Below are positions 11,545 through 22,360 of a stretch of 64,000 nucleotides of DNA, in pieces (the stretch's first letter is position 1; each line of letters begins with the position of its first letter). The translations under genes were made by a program, and so were the position numbers. The notes under the pieces were generated by a model. The model had not been told where the DNA came from. It made no database searches and worked only from the letters and a program-made list of their open reading frames with translations. The stretch is from positions 4,890,063 to 4,954,062 of the forward strand of contig CM055094.1 in the NCBI GenBank assembly GCA_029204225.1. Direction: 5' to 3'. Source of the DNA: Diphasiastrum complanatum. Taxonomy: Eukaryota; Streptophyta; Lycopodiopsida; Lycopodiales; Lycopodiaceae.

Positions 11545-12795
11545 ATGGCTAGTCTTGGGGAGAGTTTGCTGCGTGAATCTAGCAAACTTGATGGCACAAA
11601 CTACAGAGTGTGGAAGTTCAAGATGGCTAATATCTTGATGGACAGGAATTGCTGGGAGTTGATGGCAGGTAGAGAGCCTGTACCAACAGTTGATCCTGAA
11701 TTGAAGGACCACATAAACAGGAGACAGAAAGCTCATAGGATGATCAATCTTTCTGTCAAGGACAATATTATTCCTCACATTTGCAATGCAAAGTATGCTT
11801 GGACTATTCTGAAGTCTATGTTTAAAACAGTGGATTCAGCCAGGCTTGTGTATTTGCAAAACAGGTTACATACTCTCAAGATGGAAGCAGGTGCAACAAT
11901 TGGTGATCATATCACAAAGGTCAAGGACCTAATTGACCAGCTTGCTTCAGTTGGAGAGACAGTAAGTGACAGGAGTATTGTCCCCATAGTCTTGAATAGC
12001 TTGTCATGCAACTATCAAGACTATGTGATGTCCCTTTCTGCTAGGGAGAAACTCCCAACCTATGGGGAGCTATGTGGTCTTCTTTTACCGGAGGAGATGA
12101 GAAGGAAGAATCTTTCCGAAAGGGAAGATAATCCAAAACATGCATTTGCTTCTAAAAAGAAGCAAAACTTTCAAAAGAAAGGCAAAGGCAAAAGGAAGAA
12201 CTCAAAGCAAAGCTTGGAGCAGCAGGTGTCCAAGTTACAGGTTGGAGAGGAGTCCAGCACCAATTCCTCATCTACACCCAAGAGGAAGGGCAACTACAAG
12301 TATTGTGGCAAGTATGGGCATTTTGCTTTTGAATGCAGGAAGAAGCAAAGTGATCAGAAGAAGGGAAAGAACCAGCATGGTCACTTTGTTGACAAAGTTG
12401 CAGAGGAGGAGCAATCTGGTGGGCTTGATCTATTCACTGCAGCCCTATCATTTGAATCCATGTTTGGTGGATGGTACATTGATTTTGGAGCCTCAAAGCA
12501 CATGACACCTCATAGACATTGGTTCAACACCTATGAGGAGACAGGAGATGGTCAGCATGTATGCCTTGGAGATAACTCTACACATGAGGTGAGGGGCAAA
12601 GGCACAGGTCTAGTGCAGCTGTCATCAGGAGAGGTGAAGGTAATCAAGAGTGTGTTGCATGTACCAGGGTTGGCTAAGAACTTGCTATCTGTTGGTGCCA
12701 TTACCAAACAGAACATGTTGGTAGAGTTTGACGAATCTACGCGTTTGGTAAAAGACAAAGGTCAAAGCTTCAAGGTGGTAGCCAAGGGAATGTAA
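11545..12795 (+). pseudogene. copia-2 gag and protease
   Basis: Gag coats element RNA and protease cuts the polyprotein. The best start is the ATG at 11545 (MASLGESLLRESSKLDGTNY), just before the LDGTNYRVWKFKM motif typical of copia gag. The upstream extension of this frame to 11437 begins with TTG. The nucleocapsid knuckle reads YKYCGKYGHFAFEC, so the first Cys of CCHC is Tyr. The protease motif reads WYIDFGASKHMT, with Phe replacing the usual Ser of DSGA. A GAG-pre-integrase-like segment follows (VLHVPGLAKNLLSVG). The frame stops at 12795, where a shift leads into integrase. Two key residues lost plus a frameshift suggest an old, inactive copy. Confidence 0.85.
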
Positions 12796-14065
12796 GAAGG
12801 GGTCTGTACAAGCTTTACACAACCATTCCTAGCCAAGAGGCCTTGTCAGCAGGGGATACTAATCAGGACAAGCTTTGGCACGAGAGGTATGGTCATTTGA
12901 GCTATGAAAGTTTACAAGTTTTGAACAAGCACAACATGGTAGTAGATCTTCCTAGCATTAAGTCTTCTTCAGATATATGTGAGGCTTGTGCACTAGGAAA
13001 GCAATAGAGGAAAAAGTTTCCAAAGGGAAAAGCTACCAGGGCCAAGGGCATTCTTGAGCTTGTGCATTCAGATTTGTGCAGTCCCATGCAGACCAGATCA
13101 GCAGGGGGGGCGTACTATCTCATGACCTTCGTAGATGATTTCTCGTGGAAGGTATGGGTTTATTTTCTGAAGCTGAAATCTAAAGCCTTCAAATACTTCA
13201 AACAGTGGAAAGCTTTGGTGGAAAACCACACAGGGAGGAGGTTAAAGACTCTCAGGTCAGATAAGGGTGGTGAGTATATTTCTGATGAGTTCAAAGATCT
13301 TTGCAACGCATGTGGGATAAAGAGACAGTTTACCGCTCCACATACACCACAGCAGAACGGCGTGGTTGAGCGAAAAAACAGGTCTATAGTTGAGCGTGCG
13401 AGGAGCATGCTCAAGGCAAAGGGGTTGCCAAATTCCTTTTGGGCGGAAGCGGTAGCAACTGCTGTTTTTCTATTGAATAGAAGTCCAACCAAAGCAGTTG
13501 AAGGAATCACGCCAGAAGAAGCGTATAGTGGCAACAAGTACGGCATATGCACATATACCGCGGAAGAAACTTGATGCAAACTCCGTGAAGTGTATCTTCC
13601 TATGTGCTATATGATCTTGAAAACAGGAAGAAGATTCTAAGTTGAGATGTCATCTTTGATGAAGAGCATTCACCCAAGATACAGGAGCAGGAGAAGGATG
13701 GAACTTCTAAGTTCATACCCTTGATTGATTCCATCGATGAGGATCCTAGTCAAGAGTCATGTGAGCCTCAAGTGCAAGAGCAACAACCGGAAATCGAACA
13801 TACTAGTTCGAGACCTCTTTTTTGCCAAGTACCAGAAGCCGAAGTTGGGGACAAACGGAAGACTAAGATAGTACCATGGGATACGTGGTCACCATCCACA
13901 TCGCCTACCACTAGGAAGAAGCTACCTAGGTGGTATTGGGAAACAATCAAAGAGGGTCAAATGATGGAAGAAGGAGAGAGCAGTGAACAGGGTGCCAGAA
14001 GATCTCTTAGGTCTGATGAGAGACAAGAGACTAACTTTGCTCTTCCATTTATATATTTTCATTAG
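12790..14065 (+). pseudogene. copia-2 integrase, followed by loss of RT
   Basis: Integrase would insert element DNA. After the frame shift near 12790 the GAG-pre-integrase segment (LWHERYGHLSYESL) continues, with a stop inside it (GKQ-stop-RKK near 13003). The catalytic core follows with the DDE residues visible in ELVHSDLCSPM, LRSDKGGEY and TPQQNGVVERKN (13050-13370). After 13574 the frame breaks again. An acidic linker at 13721-14040 (PRWYWETIKEG) is where RT should begin, but no RT, RNase H, PPT or 3' LTR follows. Confidence 0.85.
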
Positions 14066-14505
14066 TTGTGTTAAATTGATAGATTTTAACAGAGTAATGC
14101 TAAAGTCAGTGGAATGAAAAGAAAAAAACGGCTTATCATTTACTATATGTCTAAGGATTTTTCTTGTACTTTAGCTGAGGAGGTTTTTCGAGGGACCGAA
14201 AAGTCTAAGGGAGGAAGAGAAATGGACATCAAATGTGTTTGTACTATGTAATTTGGATTTTTTGAAATCTTTGAAGATCTGCATAATACTAATTATGTAG
14301 TAATTCCATAAATAAATCATTAAACAGGAATTCATTTAGTTGATTTCATAATAGATATCTTATATGACCATGAGAATGACCGTAAATTTTCACATGATTT
14401 GGATGACAAGAAGTTAGTCAACACACACATTTAACCTATTAGTACTGGAAAGAGTTTCCCTTAGAGATAATGTTCTCTGGAGGAGGAATTTGTAAAGTTT
14501 ATTAC
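14066..14505 (+). other. Non-coding spacer between copia-2 and block B
   Basis: AT-rich with no reading frame. A purine-rich stretch (AAGGGAGGAAGAGAAA) near 14207 could be a decayed PPT of copia-2, but no LTR follows it. Confidence 0.35.
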
Positions 14506-15262
14506 TTACCAGAAGAGGTTGACAATGTATTAGGAGGCCATGTGTGGGAGTCTTCTTGTCGAATCACCCTTTCATAAATGGATTATTGTTATCCATATGA
14601 ACAAAATTTATGGATTCTCCAATGTTTGGTTGTGTTAGATATGTGCTTATACATGGGGGGAATCCAGATTGATTATTTGGATCTCTAAAATATCGGATAA
14701 GGTTAAGGATTTTTTGGAAGGAAGAGCTGGTGGTATGGGACATCAGTAATCTTGGAAAAGAAATTCTAGGATTGTAAAGATCTGATTATCAGTGGCATAT
14801 TTTAGTACCTATTCATGATGTGGGAAAAAGAAAGCCATTGGTTCAGTTTTATGGGTATTTTGTGAAATTATGAGGTTTAATTCGGATCGCTAAGAGGTAT
14901 CTCATAATTTACAAAACGGGAAAGCCTTAAAAGTATTTCTCCTCTACAGATTGTGTGGAACAATCTGAAATTAGAAGTGGTAAGAAGTCATTATAAGTAG
15001 TACAAAGTAAGATCAAAAGCCACTAATCCCAGTTTGTGTGGGATAGAAGTGAGTTTAATCATAGAATTTTTGTATTGAATCAACTTGATCTTGGTTGGAG
15101 TAGTAGGATCAGGGAGGGGTTGATTGAGTGGAAGAAATTTTGGGGTAAGATGTAAGTTGGGTTGGAAAACTCGTGAGAGCGGATGTGTTCCCAGTCTCAG
15201 GGATTTCCCAGATATGTTATTTACTCATGAGTAATAGAATTCTTTAGTAGCTAAGTTACACA

Positions 15263-15267
15263 AGATT
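15263..15267 (+). repeat. Left target-site duplication of copia-3 (AGATT)
   Basis: AGATT precedes the element and is repeated at 19441-19445. The uninterrupted sister block C carries the single empty site near 44070 (ACACAAGATTCTCAGTGAG). Confidence 0.9.
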
Positions 15268-15515
15268 TGTAGGAAAGCAAGAGTCAAGTCACCAAGATCT
15301 AGTTATCAATCAATCTCCACAGAAAACAAGAGAGAAGAGGCTGGGCGCCCAACTCTAAGAGAGAGAGAGAGAAAACAACAACAAGAGCAATGGAGAGCAA
15401 TGCTTAGCCAAACTGTTTAAAATGGAATACACAATGAGCATCTAAGTACTCTACCTGGATGTGACCAAATGCCACCAAACCCTAAGGTTAACCACTTACT
15501 AAATGTAGGGCACCC
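15268..15515 (-). mobile_element. Truncated 3' LTR of copia-3
   Basis: 248 bp matching the outer part of the right LTR (18991-19238) with about five substitutions and one 4-bp indel. At GTAGGGCACCC it jumps directly into RNase H coding sequence, so the PPT and the U3 start are lost. Confidence 0.9.
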
Positions 15516-15670
15516 TCGCATGAAAAACAGGATTCCGTGCAATGGCAATAGCACTTTGACTATCACTCAAGATAAGAGTGGCTGAGGGCTTGCCAAACTT
15601 CATGTCAACAAGTAGTCTTCTCAGCCATGAAATGAACTTACTTTGCTGTCTCGTAAAGTCGACAACAGCC
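15515..15670 (-). pseudogene. RNase H scrap of copia-3
   Basis: The minus-strand frame reads RQQSKFISWLRRLLVDM, then LSDSQSAIAIARNPVFHAR, the copia RNase H region with its catalytic Asp context. It is fused upstream to the integrase/RT linker (PRWLLSTLRDSK) in another frame and downstream directly to LTR sequence. Two deletions therefore flank it. Confidence 0.8.
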
Positions 15671-16986
15671 ACCGTGGGACTGTTTTGGGCTGGCCAACAG
15701 CCATGTCTCTTCTTACAATTTGCTGTCCAAGATCCTCCGACACCGCACTTGGCTGTCCAAGATCTTTCAAAACTGGTCCTTGCTGTCCAACAGTTCCTAC
15801 AGGCTGATTATGAGCAACAATGGGCGGTTCTTGATGAACATTAGGCTCTAAACTTGATGAGGTGTTGGGCATGTCGAAACTGGTTGATTGCTGCCCCTTA
15901 TTTCCAGCAATAGAAGATGGTACCAAATCTGGAAAAACTTCAACATTCACACTATGTGGGCTGTCCCCCTTCAAGATATGAGTTGCGGCCACATCCAATG
16001 AATTCTTTTCATCAAAATGCACATCACGACTAACAATAATCTTGTTAGTGCTCAAATTGAATAGCCTATAGCCTTTGCTTTCACTACTATAGCCAACAAA
16101 AATGCATTTAACTCCTTTAACCTCAAGCTTTGTACGAAGTTTATTTGGAACAAAAGCATAACTCGTACAACCAAAAAATGCGAAAGTGAGAGATTGTAGG
16201 CTTCTTTCCATACCAAACTTCATAAGGAGTTATTACTTTCAATGCTTTAGTAGGACAACGATTGCTTATGTATGCTGCTGTTATAACCGCTTCAGCCCAA
16301 AACTTGTGAGGTAGCCCCTTTGCTTTGAGCATGCAACGGGCCATCTCCATAAGTGTGCGATTCTTTCGCTCGGCAACACCATTTTGTTGAGGCGTATATG
16401 GAGTTGTCATTTGATGTAGAATTCTCTCTTCTCGAAGAAATGCACCGAACGTATTCTTAATGTATTCCCCTCCTCGATCGGTGCATAGGGTCTTCAAAGA
16501 ATGCCCAAACTGATTTTCCACCATTGCTAGAAAATCTTTGAAACGTTGAAAAACTTCCGATTTAGCCTTCATAGGATAGATCCATGTAAAACGGGAAAAG
16601 TCATCAATAAAAGTCACAAAATAGATGCACTTTCTAATGGATTCGGTCCTCATTGGACCACAAACATCACTATGAACCAAATCAAATTTATCAAGAACCC
16701 TTATAGTTCCATCAATTGGAAAAGGTTTCCTTTGAAACTTTCCAAGTATGCACCCCTCGCATACATGCCCTTCCGGTTGCTCAATTGTAGGAATGTCTTC
16801 TACCATATTAAATGTCTTCAGCTTTTTCAAACTTGCAAAGTTGAGATGCCCAAACCTTGTGTGCCACAATTCAGCCAACTCCAATGACTGTGATGTACAA
16901 GCAACAAGACATGTAGAGGGAATTCGTCGCTCGTAGGTATTCATAATGAATAAGCCAGCATGCATTGTTCCCGAAACAATAATCAA
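15621..16986 (-). pseudogene. copia-3 integrase and C-terminal linker
   Basis: The GAG-pre-integrase motif (LWHTRFGHLNFASL) and a Cys pair (CEGCILGK) are followed by the integrase core with catalytic residues in DLVHSDVCGPM, LCTDRGGEY and TPQQNGVAERKNRTLMEM. The C-terminal part (FVGYSSESKGYRLFN) is in a second frame at 15621-16223, so one frameshift occurs near 16200. The frame then reaches the linker before RT and ends. Confidence 0.9.
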
Positions 16987-17051
16987 GAGTGATCTTATAG
17001 GATCCTTGACAAGACACTTATCTTCTTTGAACTCAACAACTAGTCCTTACT

Positions 17052-18278
17052 TCAACATAGTTGAAACCGAAAGAAGATTCTTCTTGATTCCCGGAACATA
17101 AAGCACATTCTTAATGTACTTTTCTTCACCATTAGGCAAAATGATGGCTGCAATTCCAATTCCATGAATAGAACAAGATGTACCTTACTTCCATTTTGCA
17201 CTTTCAGTAATTTAGTGAATTCTTCTTTACGAGAAGTCATATGACGAGTAGCACCACTATCAATCACTCATTCAATGGGCTGAAAATCAGCAACTTGCAA
17301 AACAGAATCTGAATTCCTCATAGATGTAGTAGTACTAGTAGAAGCACTATTAGACACAAAAGCATAGTCTTGGTTGAAGAGATCACCACTAGCTTCAAGC
17401 TCTTGCTCCAAAGTAGCAAGTGAAGCACTCCTCTTTCGCAAGCTTCTTCTTACAGTCCTTGATGAAGTGCCCATACCTTTTGCAATAATGGCACTTCCCT
17501 TTCTTTTTTTGAGTGTTGACATCTTGACCTCCAATGGGCTTTTGCTCATCCTTGGAAGGAGGCTTCCCCTTTTCTTTTGACTTACCTTTGCCCTTGCCTT
17601 TCGTGAAAAAAGCTTGATCTTGTTGAGTGTCACCCGCAAAATTTTGCCTTGTTTGCTCTTCTTGAAGAAGCAGCCCAACAAGTTCATCAAAGGAGAGTTG
17701 ATGTCCCCTAAGAGAGATACTCAAAGATGAAACAAATGGAAGATAAGAGAAAGGTAATGAGTTGAGAGTAATGGAAACAAATTGAGCATCCTCAATTATC
17801 TCATCAATATTGAGAAGCTCCTCACGAAGATCCTCCATCTTCGTCAAGTGATTGGTCACTTGATCCCCTTCTTGCATCTTCAACAAAGAAAGTTGATTTC
17901 TGAGATACACCACTCTTGCTGGATTTTTGACTCTATACATAGTATAAAGTGTATCCCACGCACTTTTAGATGTCTTACAAGACCTACTATGAGGTAAGAT
18001 AGATCTTTTCACAGCAAGAGCAACCATAGAATGTGCTTGTGCATCCCTTCTATCCCACTTCTTTTGTTCTTCCGAAGACGTAGAAGATAATGTTGATGAT
18101 GATGATCCACGAGGTGTAGGAGGTGCCAAAGACGGAGGCCTTTCATCACCATTGACCAAATCCCACAACCCTTCGCTATGATAAGATTCTTCATCATGTA
18201 ACTCCACAAGGAGTAATTTGTGCCATCCAACCGATCTTCACTAAACAAAGAACCGATAGCTTCCGATTCTTTAGCCAT
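17052..18278 (-). pseudogene. copia-3 gag and protease
   Basis: The start is the ATG at 18278 (MAKESEAIGSLFSEDRLDGT). A frameshift near 18165 moves gag to the frame ending at 17395. Gag contains an intact CCHC knuckle (CHYCKRYGHFIKDC) near 17460-17500, preceded by a Lys/Gly-rich stretch. A further shift near 17430 leads to a Ser/Thr-rich spacer ending at 17268, where a stop precedes the intact protease motif MIDSGATRHMT at 17230-17267. The catalytic Asp is preserved. Confidence 0.88.
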
Positions 18279-18344
18279 TACCTCCAAAACAATTTCAGCT
18301 TGTAGTAGATAGAAAAGAGAGCCTTTCCACAACCAAATCTACTC

Positions 18345-18978
18345 AAAAATTTGCAGCAAACAAAGAGCTGAAAGTAGGAGCACAAGATGTCTTTCAATCT
18401 GCAACCAAAGTGCCCAAAAGATAATGGATAGATGGTTGTCTTTCTGCACAAAAAAAACCGCTTCTTGAAAATTAGGTTAGCTTCGATTGAAGCCTACACC
18501 GAAACCCAATTAGGAAGCCAAATAGTGTGATCAACACACACGCCAATAGGGCTATTGAAAGCGCCCTACTACTTGCTGAGAATCTGCAAATTTCCAGCCA
18601 CAAATTGACCTAACCCTGAATAGGGTTTGCTGAATTCTGGGCGCCCTCCTACGCAAATGCAAACTTGAAAACAAAAACAACAAGATAAGGAGACACCACA
18701 ACCAAAAATCAGTAGGAGAATTTTGGGCGCCCTCCTCCAAACAAAATTTGCTGAAAATTGGTTGCATAAAAATCAGATTTGAGATTCTGATTTTTGGATG
18801 CCAAAAATTGCTCCTCCAAGATCTCTGATGGCCGCCCTCCTTCAACCTGAAAAGAGACAAAAAGCTGATCCAAACTCCACTTGAAAAGATCAACAAGATG
18901 CTGAAATTTCACAACAAAAAGCAGAGAAGCTCCTCTTTTGGTAGGGCGCCAACAAACAAGCTTGCTGCAGATCCGGTA
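18345..18978 (-). other. copia-3 leader between PBS and gag
   Basis: Untranslated leader of about 600 bp. The motif GGGCGCC(CTCC) recurs several times between 18560 and 18950 and also occurs in the LTR near 19062. Short frames here are not supported as genes. Confidence 0.5.
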
Positions 18979-18990
18979 GCTCTGATACCA
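18979..18990 (-). promoter_or_regulatory. Primer-binding site of copia-3
   Basis: GCTCTGATACCA on the plus strand is the complement of TGGTATCAGAGC, directly adjoining the LTR at 18991. Confidence 0.9.
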
Positions 18991-19440
18991 TGTAGGAAAG
19001 CAAGAGTCAAGTCACCAAGATCTAGTTATCAATCTCGACAGAAAACAAGAGATAAGAGGCTGGGCGCCCAACTCTAAGAGAGAGAGAGAGAAAACAACAA
19101 CAAGAGCAATGGAGAGCAATGCTTAGCCAAACTGTTTAAAATGGAATATACAATGAGCATCTAAGTACTCTACTAGGATGTGACCAAATGCCACCAAACC
19201 CTAAGGTTAACCACTTACTAAATGTAGGGCACCCCCAAAAGTCAAGATAGGGCCCCTAAACAAAATTAGTCCCCTAAGGACCCACCCACGAGTCAGTACA
19301 TGACCAAAATTGGGTCCAACTGAACTTTAGACAAACTTAAGATGGCCTAAATAACTAAATACCCATGGTTACACAAATCTCGACCTTTTGGGTCAAAGTA
19401 ACCTATGGATTAACTTTAGCATAGTCATTTACTTTTAACA
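18991..19440 (-). mobile_element. 5' LTR of copia-3 (450 bp)
   Basis: Bounded by TGTAGG...TTAACA on the plus strand with the PBS on its inner side and the AGATT duplication on its outer side. It carries a GA microsatellite near 19077-19090, also present in the truncated partner. Confidence 0.92.
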
Positions 19441-20936
19441 AGATTCTGAGTGAGATCATATGGGAATTTTGGACGAATCTGCCAGATAAGGACATATGTG
19501 TATGTACTGGATCATAGTGAGATCATTCTCATTGTGCACGATGAATCTTGTATGGATCTACTATGTATTCCTGGTTACTAGGGTTATTTGGTGCACTTAA
19601 CCTAGTCGGTGAACATAGACATATGATCAAGTATTGTATTTGACAATCACTTGCAAAGTTAACAGATCTTGTTATGAAAGATTTATTTGTTAACTAAAAA
19701 GTGATTTGGATAAGGATCTAAATGTGTTGTTGTATTGGTACAATTAAGATCTGCACCTGGACATTTGAGATTTTTGACTCATTGGAATTAACTTGAGTGA
19801 TTGGGTTACTCCTGTGGAAAGTTAATTGGTGAAACGAGCAGTGTTTAGTTTATTCACCAGAAACTGTTTGTTTTGAGTTATCTTGTTTGTAAGACGCATG
19901 ATTTATGAATCATCATGATTCATTAGTAGAATTATGTGCATAGACTATAAGGAATTCTAGAATGAGTATTTTTTAGACGAGAAATAGACTCTGTTCATTA
20001 GTGATTGTACCAGAGAGCTCAATTGAATAGGGAATCATAATGGCTCCAAGAATGACAACTGAATTTTTATGGAATTCAGCAAAACTTTGGATATCTAGAT
20101 TCAGTTTTAGACAATAATCTGAAGTTTTTGTGGCTGAAGACAATTATTGATACTAGTTTGGTATGCCTTCTGTCTTTTGATGAATGTGGAATTCGGATAA
20201 CTCACATTTTGGTTAAGAATCCAGTTTGAAGAATATTCTTAAAATCCAGTATTTTCTTAGTGGAAAAGATTTTGGAATGATTCTTATATTTCCCGAGTTG
20301 TGTATTAGACTTATAGTCCAGTATCCCTTGAGAATTAAGTATGGTTTGGGATTCCAGAGAATTATGATTGACGAATCATAAGAATCTAACTATTTGTGAT
20401 TGATGAATCATAAATGGATACTTAGTTATGATCAGAGGAAAATTAGGAAAGTGTTGATTCTTAAGTATGTTGAATAATTCTTGAACTATTAAATGAATTG
20501 AGACCTTAGATCAGTGTTTTGAAATCTGAATATCTTTATGCCAGTATTTTATTGAGAACATATGGATCTCATATGCATTTCTCGTAAAATAAATTGTTTT
20601 GGTTTATGGAGAATTTTGCTTACTTTAGTGGATGGTATTCTGCTACAGATTGTAGTCTATAGGTGCTTGTGTACGAGTTCAGTCTACATCTCCGGATTTG
20701 TAGGAGTTCTATTGAGATTCAGATGGATTGCTGATTTCTTGCATGAGATGCTAGAAATGGGGCTTTTAACTCATTAGAGTAACTGTAGTACTTTGGATTG
20801 AGTGTTTGAGACTTGATGGATCTCTTAGAGATTTTGATTGATTGAATTGTTGTATCTTAGAATATTTGGATATTCTAAGAATATTTGTACCAAGAAGCAT
20901 TATTATCTGCTAGGAATTGTGGACAGATTTTAGACT
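19441..20936 (+). repeat. R1 copy B, right part
   Basis: Continues the R1 repeat after copia-3, matching 44070-45590. It lacks about 22 bp at the end compared with copy C and then enters sequence shared with C that is not R1 (CTGGGCGTTGGACCTCTTGC). Confidence 0.8.
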
Positions 20937-21629
20937 ATCAGTTTAATCTGGGCGTTGGACCTCTTGCTGCTTCTAAGAACTGTCTCTCCCACTTTCCCCC
21001 CTCAAATTCTTCAAGAATCTTGGAAAAGTCAAAGATTTCTCCACTTTCTCTCTCTAAAACGGGGCATTCTCCCTCGGACGAGGCTCTAACACCTATAGTG
21101 TTGCACTCCAATCTCCAAGAGCTCTCCAGATTCTAATGGATAGTGTGTAGAATGATCCACCCAATCGTAGGTGCCCTCCTCTTGAGTCTATCTGATTACT
21201 ATTTTGGGCCCATGGCTACCATGGAAGGGGTGATCAGTCCCCATGGTTCCATGAAATCCACTACCTGCAATCAGTGTGTGACTCTGAGGCACCATCCCCA
21301 TGCCTTGTCATGGACCTGTGACACACACGGTCACCCAATGTACTGCCAGCTGCTCATTCAACAGAGGCATCATGCATGCCATGTTCTGGAACGTGTTTCT
21401 GGAAATCTCCAGGAACATTGTTAAGAAACGCTTTTTTTTTTTTTTTCAGTATGGGTCTCAAAAAACAGGAAATTTTTTGGGGGATCAAATGGTGATTGTC
21501 CAGGGGACCCTCTTTTTCTTAGATAATATTGTTTTGATTGTCTTTTATAGTTGAAATTTTTTTTAAAACATAAATTTTTTATGTTTCTATCAAATAAAAA
21601 ATAGTAGTAAGTAATTAATATACTGTTTA

Positions 21630-21662
<33 letters not shown>

Positions 21663-21860
21663 AGTATATACCTTAGCTGTACGTTCCGGAACGTACTGGG
21701 TCGAAATGTTTAAAAAAAAAAAAACAGGTATTAAACTGCTGGCCGCGATCTTCCTTCTTCTTGATAATACATTGAGGGATGCTTGATAACACGTTGAAGG
21801 ACATCAGAAACGCTGGAAACATACAGTTCAAGCAGATTTCTTTGTTCAAGGTAATCTCGA
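20937..21860 (+). other. Block B segment with a coding-looking minus-strand patch
   Basis: A minus-strand frame at about 21143-21340 matches the open frame at 45733-45948 in block C (TYDWVDHSTHQPSEFGELLE). The family is not recognised. A degenerate PBS-like phrase (GGTGTTAGAGCC, minus strand) is next to it at about 21085-21100, so it may be retroelement leader or gag. A TA microsatellite lies at 21630-21661. Confidence 0.35.
21679..21696 (+). repeat. 18-bp perfect palindrome
   Basis: GTACGTTCCGGAACGTAC reads identically on both strands and is followed about 20 bp later by an A-run. The GTTCCGGAAC core recurs at 10232, 21383 (one change), 22231-22360 and 46361-46396. Confidence 0.85.
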
Positions 21861-22080
21861 TTACAGCTATTTGACAACAATTAGTTGCAATCATAAGATG
21901 AGCGACTACCACGGCCAGCATTGGGGCGATCATAAGGACCAGCTCGATCTCTATATTTTCACTTGGACCGAAATGGCCACCACCACCATATCAGTTACTG
22001 TCACGTCCTCCATCTCTGTCATATCCTGTACCTCGATGTCTATGTCTTGTCTGATGCTAGATAATGCATATCTTGTCTGA
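21861..22080 (-). pseudogene. Fragment resembling the tail of an RZ-1-type glycine-rich RNA-binding protein (block B)
   Basis: Read on the minus strand, the segment gives an Arg/Gly/Asp/Tyr-rich stretch (RHRHRGTGYDRDGGRDSN, stop, YGGGGH) and, after a frame change, RDRAGPYDR followed by a Gly/Arg/Ser-rich end. Plant RZ-1 nuclear RNA-binding proteins have such tails after an RRM and a CCHC knuckle. Neither domain is visible here. A stop and a frame change show that it is dead. Block C has a better copy at 47185-47390. The family call rests on composition and short phrases only. Confidence 0.35.
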
Positions 22081-22230
22081 TTGCTGCTCACATTGATCCT
22101 AGAATCGCTGTTTGAGCCACGTTATATATATCCAAGCCAGAAATGCTATCTGAGAATATCGATTCCGTTCCTTAATCTTGATTGCTTTGTTAAAAAACTA
22201 TGTATTTCTTTCTAAAAATTTTTGGTCAAG

Positions 22231-22360
22231 TTCCAGAACGGAACGCATTCCGTTCTGGAATGGGCAACTATGATATATACAATGCATAATATATTTAAAA
22301 AAAAAATTGAATGCGTTTCGCTGTTTGGAACGCTCCCGTTCTGGAACGAGCGTTCTGGAA
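22231..22360 (+). repeat. Element with two inverted-repeat hairpins (block B)
   Basis: 22231-22260 is a perfect 13-bp inverted repeat with a 4-nt loop (TTCCAGAACGGAA / CGCA / TTCCGTTCTGGAA). About 70 bp of AT-rich sequence with an A-run follows, then a second imperfect hairpin with AACGCTC...GAGCGTT arms at 22329-22355. The same structure is in block C at 47541-47670. It may be a MITE-like or satellite-like unit. Confidence 0.6.

Larger units (their letters stand above)
15268..19440 (-). mobile_element. copia-3, internally deleted Ty1/copia element with TSD
   Basis: A 4.17-kb minus-strand element bounded by TGTAGGAAAG...TTTTAACA and a 5-bp duplication AGATT. The right (5') LTR is full length, the PBS abuts it, and gag, protease and integrase follow to the left. 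The left (3') LTR is truncated, and reverse transcriptase is missing. The element sits inside R1 copy B and is absent from block C, so it entered after the duplication, or was present only on the B-lineage chromosome. Confidence 0.95.

Noticed and set aside
13160-13579. Long minus-strand frame opposite copia-2 integrase
   Set aside because: Shadow of a conserved integrase core on the other strand.
9733-14505. Search for RGS-box exons downstream of the 7TM exons
   Set aside because: No segment resembling an RGS box in any frame. A short stretch after TTGCAG at 9981 was considered as an exon, but it has no supporting coding pattern.
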